Source of the DNA: Psychrobacter sp. NZS113
Lineage (GTDB): Bacteria > Pseudomonadota > Gammaproteobacteria > Pseudomonadales > Moraxellaceae
Length of the DNA stretch: 64,000 nt
Direction of reading: 5' to 3'
Assembly: GCF_015864825.1 (NCBI RefSeq)
Contig: NZ_JADYWL010000001.1
Span: 620,001 to 684,000, forward strand
The notes below the pieces were generated by a model. The model was not told the origin of the DNA. It made no database searches and was given only the letters and a program-made list of their open reading frames with translations. The position numbers were made by a program, and so were the translations under genes. Positions 26,219 through 33,631 of this stretch are shown here, one piece after another. How positions within the stretch are numbered: the first letter of the stretch is position 1; every line of letters starts with the position of its first letter.

Positions 26219-26908
26219 TTAACTGACGATTGCGCTGATGAAAATAGGTACCCAGATGGCTGTTACCAGACCGTTTACTGCCAATCCAAATGCAGCATAA
26301 CGCCCAGCAGTATGACTGATTTGCCAGGCCTCCACAGTACCAAAGGCATGAGCAGCTAAGCCAAGCGCTAGGCCTTTGGCACGGTCATCATCGATACCAC
26401 GAAACAAAAAGCGCGCTAAAGCCCCACCGATAAGCCCTGAGACAATGATAATTAAGTTCGCTAAGGCAAGGGGAGCTCCAATCAAATCGGCGACACTCAG
26501 ACCAATCGGCGTGGTCACTGAACGTGTCGCAAAGGCGAGTATGGTGTCGTGACTTAACGAAAACAGATACGCCAATGACATGGGTAATAATGCACCCACG
26601 AGACTCGCAATGGTGACGATTAACATGAGCTTTTTGACTGGTAACCCTTTAAAGCTCATCGCTGCCAAAGGCACTGCCAATAATACGGTGACATAGCCTA
26701 ACAGACGATCAAATACGGGCTTTGCCGCACTATAGTAATCATTGTAATCCCATTGCAAAAGAAACAAGAATAAAAGAACAAGCGCTAATGCGGTAATCAC
26801 CATTGGCAACCATGAAATCTTACGTGCCAGCAATCGAGCAATGACATGCGCTGCCAAGGTTAATACGATAGCTGCTAGGGTCGTCACAAATAGACTGTCA
26901 AAACTCAT
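26219..26908 (-). CDS. lrgB: LrgB/CidB family membrane protein
   Basis: The 229-residue protein has about 6-7 membrane helices and family motifs: TRSVTTPIGLSVADLIG, and GLALGLAAHAFGTVEAW near the C-terminus. LrgB-type proteins work with LrgA/CidA (holin-like). They are linked to control of murein hydrolase activity, cell lysis and, in some bacteria and in plastids, export of pyruvate or glycolate-type metabolites. It lies 31 bp after the lrgA homologue on the same strand, clearly one operon. No LytSR-type or LysR-type regulator is adjacent. Confidence 0.92.
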   Translation of the reverse strand: MSFDSLFVTTLAAIVLTLAAHVIARLLARKISWLPMVITALALVLLFLFLLQWDYNDYYSAAKPVFDRLLGYVTVLLAVPLAAMSFKGLPVKKLMLIVTIASLVGALLPMSLAYLFSLSHDTILAFATRSVTTPIGLSVADLIGAPLALANLIIIVSGLIGGALARFLFRGIDDDRAKGLALGLAAHAFGTVEAWQISHTAGRYAAFGLAVNGLVTAIWVPIFISAIVS

Positions 26909-26939
26909 AACTTATCCTTGTTCATATTGCTCACAGCTA

Positions 26940-27455
26940 TTATTTGTGCTTTTCAATAGAGGTAGGGCTAGTACCGACATTGTTATTTAGCCAGCGATTT
27001 GAAAGAATCGCCAAGCCCCACAGTGGAATCAGCACACTGATAATCATTGTTATCATCACGCCCCATAGCTCATCACCTAAGGCAAATAGTAGCAAGCCTG
27101 CACCAGCAGAGACGGGTAAGAAAGCAAAGCCACTATCGACCAATAAGGTATTACTGGCTTGTGTTAGCCAACTTGGTAAGCCTTTGAGCAATCGCCACGC
27201 CATTAAAATACAAAACATAGCGACCAGCCCGACAATATTGGCGGCTTTTTCGATGCCCGCCCACTGGCAGATGACAACGGCTGATTCACGGACAAGGATG
27301 ACTATCGCTAAAGTCAGGACGATTGCGAGCCATAGAGGCATATTAGAGAGATGAGTAGATTTCATAAGAAATACTGGCCAAGTCAGAGATAAATAGAATG
27401 AGCGCAAAGTCAGTACAGGTGATAACGCCGTAACTAAGCGTGTCCTATCTATCAA
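26940..27455 (-). CDS. lrgA: LrgA/CidA family holin-like protein
   Basis: Family features are ANIVGLVAMFCILMAW and DSGFAFLPVSAGAGLL, with four membrane helices. The longest frame starts at a TTG (27455) and gives 171 residues. An ATG at 27365 (MKSTHLSNM) would give 141 residues, closer to the usual 115-145. Neither has a convincing Shine-Dalgarno, so the start is uncertain. It is the upstream partner of lrgB, and the pair probably acts together at the inner membrane. Confidence 0.87.
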   Translation of the reverse strand: MIDRTRLVTALSPVLTLRSFYLSLTWPVFLMKSTHLSNMPLWLAIVLTLAIVILVRESAVVICQWAGIEKAANIVGLVAMFCILMAWRLLKGLPSWLTQASNTLLVDSGFAFLPVSAGAGLLLFALGDELWGVMITMIISVLIPLWGLAILSNRWLNNNVGTSPTSIEKHK

Positions 27456-27573
27456 TGTTTGTTGAATGTATAACAGGCGATTATATACAGAGTAGACAAA
27501 CTAATAAAGTCTATAAGGTAATACCGTGCCTTGTTGTTTGGACTAGATATCAATTATTACGATATATGTCACA

Positions 27574-27606
27574 CAAAAAAGGATGATATCGATTGATATC
27601 ATCCTC
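27574..27606 (-). terminator. Terminator of hflX
   Basis: AGGATGATATC / GATATCATCCT is a perfect 11-bp stem with a 4-base loop. On the minus strand it is followed by TTTTTT. Confidence 0.9.
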
Positions 27607-27652
27607 TTATTGTCTATAACTTAAATGCTTAAAACATTGTTTTAAAATTTAG

Positions 27653-29080
27653 CTATTTCGATAGATTTTCTGCTTCAGTATTCAGCGCATCAAATTCGTC
27701 AAACGCTTTTTCTTCTGCTTCAGTCATTGTCAGCTCTTCAACGTCATCAGGCTGCTCAAACTCTTCAAGTACAGGCATCAGTAGCGTTGCTTGAGCAAGC
27801 GGCAGTACATCTACTGGATCTAGATCCACTTGACCAAGTAGTTGTCTCAATCTATCGCTTGGTAAGCGAATCGTTAAGCATTCGTGACCACTGTCATCAT
27901 AGGTTTCTTCCTGAATAACGCCAAGCTCGTACAAGGTGTTTTTTAATTGCCCTGCATGATAAGGGAGCGTCAAATCAAACGTGGTCAGTGTGCCCGTGAG
28001 TAACTGCTGCACGGCTAATGATAGTTCTTCCATGCCCAAGTTCTCTCTAGAAGAAACATAGACGCGGTTAGGTTCACCTTCGCTAGCATAGCCGATACGT
28101 GCAGGCTCATCAGTTAAATCGATTTTGTTGTAGACATTGAGTACCGGCACATCATTATCAATTTCAGCTAATACGTCTTTGACCGCCTGAATTTGCTCAT
28201 GCATGTCTTCGCTAGAAGAATCGATAACGTGTAATAATAAATCTGCTTCTAGCGTCTCTTCTAGTGTGGCATGGAAAGACTCGACCAACTCATGTGGCAA
28301 ATGACGGACAAAACCCACCGTATCGACCAATACCACACGCCCCACACCTTGCCAATCTAAGCGGCGTAGCGTTGGGTCGAGCGTTGCAAACAGCTTATCA
28401 GCAGCATAGATGTTTTCATCGACCAAACGATTAAACAAAGTGGACTTGCCGGCATTGGTATAACCGACAAGCGAAATGGTCGGCACGTCTGATTTTTGGC
28501 GACGGGCTCGACCTTGCGCACGTGTCTGTCTGACTTTCTCAATTCTACTTTTAAGCTGCATGACGCGCACTTGTAGCAAGCGACGATCCGTCTCAAGCTG
28601 AGTCTCGCCTGGTCCACGCAGACCAATCCCACCTTTTTGACGTTCCAAATGCGTCCAACCACGGACCAAACGTGTCGATAAATGATTCAGCTGTGCCAGC
28701 TCAACCTGTAGCTTACCTTCATAAGTACGAGCACGCTGAGCAAAAATATCCAAAATCAGACCCGTACGGTCTAATACACGACATTTGACCAACGCTTCGA
28801 TATTACGCTCTTGTGAGGGCGACAAACTGTGGTTAAAAAGCACGATATCTGCATCATGCTCGCGCACCAATTCTGCTATCTCTTCTGCTTTGCCGCTACC
28901 AACGAAATATCTGGCATCGGGACGTGCACGCGAACCTGTGACCAGTGCCAAGCGATCTGCACCGGCTGAGTCTGCCAACAGCTCAAATTCACCCAAATCG
29001 TCAGGATCTTGAATTTGGCGGATGTCTAAATGTACTATAATGGCGCGTTCGCCACCTTCATGTCTTTCAAAATAATCCAA
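27653..29080 (-). CDS. hflX: Ribosome-splitting GTPase HflX
   Basis: The 475-residue protein has the HflX N-terminal domain (HLDIRQIQDPDDLGEFELLA), the coiled linker with GRARRQKSDVP, and a Ras-like G domain. The G domain carries P loop GYTNAGKST, FATLDPTLR, DTVGFV and NKIDL. HflX binds the 50S E site and splits stalled or heat-damaged 70S ribosomes. The C-terminus is an acidic extension of about 40 residues rich in Glu. In many proteobacteria hflX follows hfq; here no hfq is adjacent, and the gene is alone and divergent from plsC. Confidence 0.95.
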   Translation of the reverse strand: MDYFERHEGGERAIIVHLDIRQIQDPDDLGEFELLADSAGADRLALVTGSRARPDARYFVGSGKAEEIAELVREHDADIVLFNHSLSPSQERNIEALVKCRVLDRTGLILDIFAQRARTYEGKLQVELAQLNHLSTRLVRGWTHLERQKGGIGLRGPGETQLETDRRLLQVRVMQLKSRIEKVRQTRAQGRARRQKSDVPTISLVGYTNAGKSTLFNRLVDENIYAADKLFATLDPTLRRLDWQGVGRVVLVDTVGFVRHLPHELVESFHATLEETLEADLLLHVIDSSSEDMHEQIQAVKDVLAEIDNDVPVLNVYNKIDLTDEPARIGYASEGEPNRVYVSSRENLGMEELSLAVQQLLTGTLTTFDLTLPYHAGQLKNTLYELGVIQEETYDDSGHECLTIRLPSDRLRQLLGQVDLDPVDVLPLAQATLLMPVLEEFEQPDDVEELTMTEAEEKAFDEFDALNTEAENLSK

Positions 29081-29277
29081 AGAGTGTCACCTATTTAATA
29101 AAGTAGATATATCGCTATTATCAATTTAATAAACGTTTTAACAAACGTCGAAATAGCTTTTGTATGACCTTCTATATATGGTCTTATCACTTGATGTTAA
29201 AGCGTATTCGTATAAATATCGATATTTTTATGTTACAGAGTAGGTGGCTGAATAAAATACCAACAAAAGCACTTGAT

Positions 29278-29305
29278 AACTCAGTGAACAAATCATCACT
29301 GAGTT
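29278..29305. promoter_or_regulatory. Perfect 10-bp inverted repeat over the plsC promoter (candidate operator)
   Basis: AACTCAGTGA, 8 bases, TCACTGAGTT. The right arm covers the expected -35 position of the extended -10 promoter at 29315-29323. Spacing and symmetry look like a dimeric repressor or activator site. The regulator is unknown. Confidence 0.5.
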
Positions 29306-29314
29306 CATAAATTT

Positions 29315-29323
29315 TGTTATACT
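29315..29323 (+). promoter_or_regulatory. plsC: Extended -10 promoter of plsC
   Basis: TGTTATACT matches the extended -10 consensus TGnTATAAT in all but one base. It lies 55 bp before the plsC ATG. The -35 is poor, as is usual for extended -10 promoters. Confidence 0.55.
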
Positions 29324-29377
29324 CACTGCGTTTATCTAAGATATACAATCATATATTTTTAACCACGAGGGATACAG

Positions 29378-30223
29378 ATGAGCCAATCTAAGTCAGGCTT
29401 TTCACTCAGACAACAATTCGGTCGCGGTAAACAAATCGCTGGCATGACCACCACTATCGCTGGCGGACTGCGTGCTGCTCAACGTATCGGTGCTTTTAGA
29501 CAGCCACCACGCGAAACGCTACCGCGCTATATCCAGACCTTTTGCCGAAAGATGGCAGGCTCTTTTGGTGTAAAAGTCATTGCAGTCGAGCGAGTAGAGC
29601 AGCATCATGGTCTGTGGGTATCTAATCACGTGTCGTGGATGGATATTCCTGTAGTAGGGACTTTGAGTCCTGCTTTTTTCTTATCCAAAGCAGAAATCGG
29701 TGATTGGCCAGTATTTGGTAAACTGGCTCATGCAGCAGGTACGGTGTTTATTGAGCGTGGCTCCGGTGATTCAGGATCAGTTGCTGCACAAATTGCCAAC
29801 TTCCTAAGCAAGGGGTTTTCGGTTATTTTTTTTCCGGAGGCAACCACTACCGATGGCAAAAAAATCAAGCGTATACATGGCACACTATTGCAGGCAGCGA
29901 TAGATGCTGATGTTCCTGTGCGTCCTCTCGTAATTGCTTATGTCAATAAAGATGGTACGTTGAGTGAAGAATTGCCTTATTATGGTAAACTGACGATGAA
30001 AGACAGCTTAAAAAAAGTGCTGGATAGTAAAGACGTGACGGCTTATGTACTGCCACTTGAGTCGATAGATCCTAAAGGCTTGAATAAGAGTGAGCTCACC
30101 AACATATTGCAAGCACGTATGCAAGAAGGCTTGGCTGAACTACATTCGCGAGTACTGACAAAAGCATCTCAAGAAAAACTGGTTCAAGAAAAGCTGGCTC
30201 AAGAAAAAGTATCTAAAGCATAA
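29378..30223 (+). CDS. plsC: 1-acyl-sn-glycerol-3-phosphate acyltransferase
   Basis: PlsC transfers the second acyl chain to lysophosphatidate to form phosphatidate at the inner membrane. Acyltransferase motif I is VSNHVSWMDIPV (the H-x4-D catalytic pair). Motif II appears as FIERGSG and motif III as FFPEATTTDGKK, with EATTT where many members have EGTR(S/T). Length is 281, with a polybasic N-terminal stretch and a C-terminal tail in which a short Lys/Gln/Glu unit (QEKL) repeats several times. The plsC name is used in the broad family sense; an ornithine-lipid or lysophospholipid acyltransferase cannot be excluded. Confidence 0.88.
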   Translation: MSQSKSGFSLRQQFGRGKQIAGMTTTIAGGLRAAQRIGAFRQPPRETLPRYIQTFCRKMAGSFGVKVIAVERVEQHHGLWVSNHVSWMDIPVVGTLSPAFFLSKAEIGDWPVFGKLAHAAGTVFIERGSGDSGSVAAQIANFLSKGFSVIFFPEATTTDGKKIKRIHGTLLQAAIDADVPVRPLVIAYVNKDGTLSEELPYYGKLTMKDSLKKVLDSKDVTAYVLPLESIDPKGLNKSELTNILQARMQEGLAELHSRVLTKASQEKLVQEKLAQEKVSKA

Positions 30224-30270
30224 GTTTTCTTAAGTATCAGGCTTGCTTTAATTGATAAGTGAGCAGACAT

Positions 30271-30317
30271 AAAAAAGGCGCCAATCGCAGTGACAGTGCT
30301 CGCGATTGGCGCCTTTT
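30271..30317. terminator. Bidirectional terminator between plsC and tas
   Basis: AAAAAAGGCGCCAATCGC and GCGATTGGCGCCTTTTT form a long GC-rich stem with A and T tracts on either side. Confidence 0.93.
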
Positions 30318-30346
30318 TCTTTTAAATAGCTATAAACCAGACTGAG

Positions 30347-31387
30347 TTAAGGTGAAGGATTTGGATGTTGCGTATGTACCGCCTCAATCGCTTCTAACAC
30401 ATCTGAGCTTAGCGTCAGATTGGCACTATCGATATTAGATTTAAGCTGATCGAGCGTAGTTGCCCCAATAATATTACTAGTGACAAACGAGCGTGAGTTA
30501 ACGAAAGCTAAGGCCATTTGCGCCATATCTAAACCGGCATCAGCAGCTATTTTGGCGTATTGCTCAGTGGCTGATATTGCCTCTTCATTAGTATAGCGGG
30601 CAAAGCGATCATACATGGTCAGACGAGCACCTGCTGGGCGCTTACCATCAAGATATTTACCTGACAATACACCAAAGCCGAGGGGAGAATAGGCAAGTAA
30701 ACCAACATTCTCACGATGAGCAATCTCCGCCATATTGATTTCATACAAGCGGTTTAATAGACTGTAAGGGTTTTGCACGGTAAGAGGTGGTATTAAACCA
30801 TTTTTATCCGCTTCCCAAAGATAACGCATGAGTCCCCATGCAGTATCGTTCGATAGACCATAAGCACGAATACGACCTTTTTTAATCTCATCGTTTAGCG
30901 CTTGAATGGTCTCTAAAAAAGGTGTCAAATCATCTAGCGGTTGCGCTGCCATCTCTTCAGTATAACCAAGCTGACTAAAGAAGTTCGTTTGGCGTTCAGG
31001 CCAATGCAGTTGGTAAATATCGATATAATCTGTTTGCAAGCGGGCAAGATTGTCATCGATAGCACTGCTGATATGCTCAGCGTTGAAGCGCGTCTGACCA
31101 TCACGCAAAAACCCCATCGGTGATATTTTGCTAGCAAGAATGACTTTGTCACGCTGTTTGGTTTTATTAAACCAAGTGCCCATAAAACGTTCTGTGTCGC
31201 CTTGCTTGTCTTTATCTGGTGGCGATGGATACATCTCCGCCGTATCCCAAAAGTTCACACCTTCGCTCAATGCCATGTCCATTTGTTCATGCGCTTCGGA
31301 CTCAGTGTTTTGCTGTCCCCATGTCATCGTGCCTAGACAGATTTTAGATACTTTTTCATCGAGCTGCGGTAGCGTTTGATACTGCAT
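30347..31387 (-). CDS. tas: NADP(H)-dependent aldo-keto reductase Tas
   Basis: The 346-residue protein has the same length as E. coli Tas and the same landmarks. These are LGTMTWGQQNTE, WDTAEMYP (catalytic Asp and Tyr), the catalytic Lys in VILASKIS, IYQLHWPERQTN with its His, VQNPYSLLNR, and the NADP-binding end GATTLDQLKSNI. Tas was found in E. coli as a multicopy suppressor of a tyrosine auxotroph; its natural substrate is unsettled. The gene is monocistronic and convergent with plsC. Confidence 0.92.
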   Translation of the reverse strand: MQYQTLPQLDEKVSKICLGTMTWGQQNTESEAHEQMDMALSEGVNFWDTAEMYPSPPDKDKQGDTERFMGTWFNKTKQRDKVILASKISPMGFLRDGQTRFNAEHISSAIDDNLARLQTDYIDIYQLHWPERQTNFFSQLGYTEEMAAQPLDDLTPFLETIQALNDEIKKGRIRAYGLSNDTAWGLMRYLWEADKNGLIPPLTVQNPYSLLNRLYEINMAEIAHRENVGLLAYSPLGFGVLSGKYLDGKRPAGARLTMYDRFARYTNEEAISATEQYAKIAADAGLDMAQMALAFVNSRSFVTSNIIGATTLDQLKSNIDSANLTLSSDVLEAIEAVHTQHPNPSP

Positions 31388-31470
31388 GCAAGTCTCCTTT
31401 TTGGTTGTTTTTATCGTCGCTAGTTCTTATCTTAATGAACGTCTAAAGCGTTTTGGTAGCCATTGAATGA

Positions 31471-31974
31471 CTACATCAATTTGATACCAGTGACACCAGG
31501 TGGTGTTACCTTAAACACTTTTACTTTAAACAGTAGTGATTGCCCTGCGAGTGGGTGATTGAAGTCTACTTCGACTTGATCATCATCGATGGCGCTAATC
31601 GTACCAGGCAAGGTGTTTTTGCCTTTGTCTTCAAACTCTACCATCATACCAATCTCTGGATTGTCAGCGACTAGTGCAAATTGGGTACGGCTAAAATGCT
31701 GAATATTATCAGGATTCCAATCGCCAAATGCTTGCTCTGGCTCAAGGTGAGCGGAACGTGTATCACCAGCACGTAGGTTCATCAGCACTTGTTCAAAGCC
31801 TGGTAACAAGCTTTCATCACCAATGGTCAAGGTCACAGGGGTATCACGGCTAAAGGTAGAATCAATCACCGTGCCATTTTCTAGTGATACTTCGAAGTGT
31901 AGCTTTACAAGACTGCCGTGAGTGATACGGGTATCTTCGTTGGGATTGATAAATTGTGAGTCGGTCATAGTCAA
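31471..31974 (-). CDS. fkpB: FKBP-type peptidyl-prolyl isomerase (FkpB/SlpA-like)
   Basis: The 167-residue protein has the FKBP core VKLHFEVSLENGTVIDSTF, then GFEQVLMNLRAGD. The SlyD/SlpA-type insert-in-flap domain follows (EQAFGDWNPDNIQHF, VDFNHPLAGQSLLFKVKV). It lacks the His-rich tail of SlyD, so FkpB/SlpA is the better match. In E. coli fkpB follows ileS-lspA. Here it lies just past the same cluster on the same strand, but a plus-strand cold-shock/DUF1294 gene has come between, so it needs its own promoter. Confidence 0.9.
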   Translation of the reverse strand: MTMTDSQFINPNEDTRITHGSLVKLHFEVSLENGTVIDSTFSRDTPVTLTIGDESLLPGFEQVLMNLRAGDTRSAHLEPEQAFGDWNPDNIQHFSRTQFALVADNPEIGMMVEFEDKGKNTLPGTISAIDDDQVEVDFNHPLAGQSLLFKVKVFKVTPPGVTGIKLM

Positions 31975-32081
31975 AGGCCATTTGTTGCGAAATTGGGATA
32001 TTAAATCAAAAAATAATATGAGAAATGATAAGTCATCTGACAGATTATGTAAGCGTAAAAAGTGTAACGCAAATAGTGTAC

Positions 32082-32187
32082 TATAGTTGGTTTAAGACAG
32101 CTTAGATACGAGGAAGTCGAGTGAAACTACTACAACTCGTCGGATGAGCAAGTATGAAAGCGTATTTGATTTATATGAGATTGACTA
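32082..32187 (+). repeat. MITE-like repeat, copy 7 (subtype B)
   Basis: Starts TATAGTTGGTTTAAGACAGC and contains GATACGAGGAAGTCGAGTGA and CTACTACAACTCG. It ends near TGAGATTGACTA. It occupies the region 37 bp before the start of the cold-shock/DUF1294 gene. Confidence 0.75.
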
Positions 32188-32223
32188 CGTATTTAGCGAA
32201 TTTAAGAGAGAGCGGGCATATTG

Positions 32224-32886
32224 ATGGCTAGTAAACAGCAAGGCCACATTAAAAAGTGGCAAGACGATAAAGGTTTTGGTTTTATCCAAACGGAGAATAG
32301 TGACTCTGTATTCTTTCATATCAATGAGTTTAAAGCGCATCGTCGTCCGGATGTCGGTGAGCAAGTGGTTTTTACGCTTGGGCAAGACAATCAAGGACGC
32401 ATGCAGGCAAAAGATGTGCAAGAGCTCAAATTTGTACAGCAGAAAATGGCACAAAAAAACAAGCAAATTCGTCAGCGTAATCATAAGCGTAGTGCACAAG
32501 CTGATTTTGAAGCAGGGCAAAAGAAACGATTGTTTTTAGGTGCTGGGTTTTATGGTGTCTTAATCTTATTAGTGGTCATGGATAAACTGAATTGGCTAGT
32601 GGTTGGTTGGTATGCCGCATTGGGCATTATCACTTATGCGATGTATGCCAAAGATAAAGCCGCCGCTCAAAGTGGTAACTGGCGTACACCCGAGTCGACG
32701 CTACATCTACTCAGTGCGCTTGGCGGCTGGGTGGGAGCCATGGTTGCACAGACTTATTTGCGCCATAAGTCGCAAAAGGCTGAATTCCGTGCCGTGTATT
32801 ATTTGACTGTCGTCATTAATATGGCAGGGTTGTTGTTTATATTGGCAGGTGGTGGTGGGTTAGAGACTTTAAAAGGATTGCTATAA
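32224..32886 (+). CDS. Cold-shock domain plus DUF1294 membrane protein
   Basis: The 220-residue protein joins two parts. An N-terminal OB-fold cold-shock domain (about residues 4-68) carries the RNP-1-like KGFGFIQ and a VFFHI RNP-2-like segment. A basic linker leads to a C-terminal DUF1294 domain with three or four membrane helices and the motif RTPESTLHLLSALGGWVGA. It would hold a nucleic-acid-binding domain at the inner membrane. The fusion is known in proteobacteria, but its function is not. The ATG at 32224 is preferred to the overlapping TTG at 32221. A bidirectional terminator follows. Confidence 0.9.
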   Translation: MASKQQGHIKKWQDDKGFGFIQTENSDSVFFHINEFKAHRRPDVGEQVVFTLGQDNQGRMQAKDVQELKFVQQKMAQKNKQIRQRNHKRSAQADFEAGQKKRLFLGAGFYGVLILLVVMDKLNWLVVGWYAALGIITYAMYAKDKAAAQSGNWRTPESTLHLLSALGGWVGAMVAQTYLRHKSQKAEFRAVYYLTVVINMAGLLFILAGGGGLETLKGLL

Positions 32887-32919
32887 CTCATAAGTATTAG
32901 GCAGCAAGTATAAAGATAA

Positions 32920-32959
32920 TAAAAAAGGTGGGTTACGCATTCGTAATCCACCTTTTTTA
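32920..32959. terminator. Bidirectional terminator between the DUF1294 gene and lspA
   Basis: AAAAAAGGTGG(G)TTACG / CGTAA(T)CCACCTTTTTT is an extended stem with a very short loop and A/T tracts on both sides. Confidence 0.92.
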
Positions 32960-32995
32960 TTTATAAGTCAAACTGGTTTATTTAACTGTCTTCAA

Positions 32996-33631
32996 TTATG
33001 CTCGCGGCATTTCACGCTTCTTTTCCAAGAACAGCATATCAATGACAATCATTACCACGCCAATACTGATACCCATATCCGCGATATTAAAGATAGGGTA
33101 ATGCCAGACATCGGCATTATGTACATGGATGAAATCGATGACGTGACCATGTAGCAGACGATCGATTAGATTACCAACTGCGCCGCCTAGTACCAATGCT
33201 AAGCCTGTAGATAGCAACTTGGCTGTGCGTGGCGCTTTAATCAAATAGCCAATTAAGAACAGTGACATCAATAATGCCAATCCTGAAAAAAACCACTTCT
33301 GCCAACCGCCAGCATCTGCTAAAAAGCTAAAAGCAGCGCCATAGTTATATGCCAATGTCCAATTAAGGAACGGCTCAATCACCGGTACTGGCTCATGAAA
33401 AGTCAGCTTGGTTTCAGCCAACCATTTCGTCCACTGATCGATGATAACTACGACCAACGATAGTAAGTACCACGTAAAGGCGCGGCTGCCATTAGCGAGA
33501 ATTTTTGGTGTCTTGGTCAGACGACCTTTAGGCGTTGACGAGCTACCCGTCGTCGCATGAGCTGGCTCAGGTGAACCATCGCTCTGAATATTAGCCTGCT
33601 TATTTTCCGCTGGTTCTGTTGAGTTAGGCAT
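32996..33631 (-). CDS. lspA: Lipoprotein signal peptidase (signal peptidase II)
   Basis: LspA is the inner-membrane aspartyl protease that removes signal peptides of prolipoproteins. Four membrane helices and both catalytic aspartates are visible: [20 protein letters not shown] and [12 protein letters not shown] hydrophilic N-terminal extension of about 55 residues (Ser/Thr/Pro/Lys) precedes the first helix and is unusual for the family. The ATG at 33631 is preferred to 33649, because GAGGTG lies 8 bases before it. This makes an 8-bp overlap with the end of ileS, so the two genes are translationally coupled. Confidence 0.94.
   Translation of the reverse strand: MPNSTEPAENKQANIQSDGSPEPAHATTGSSSTPKGRLTKTPKILANGSRAFTWYLLSLVVVIIDQWTKWLAETKLTFHEPVPVIEPFLNWTLAYNYGAAFSFLADAGGWQKWFFSGLALLMSLFLIGYLIKAPRTAKLLSTGLALVLGGAVGNLIDRLLHGHVIDFIHVHNADVWHYPIFNIADMGISIGVVMIVIDMLFLEKKREMPRA

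Noticed and set aside
27574..27606. The palindrome downstream of hflX as an operator
   Set aside because: It has the T tract and position of an ordinary terminator on the minus strand.
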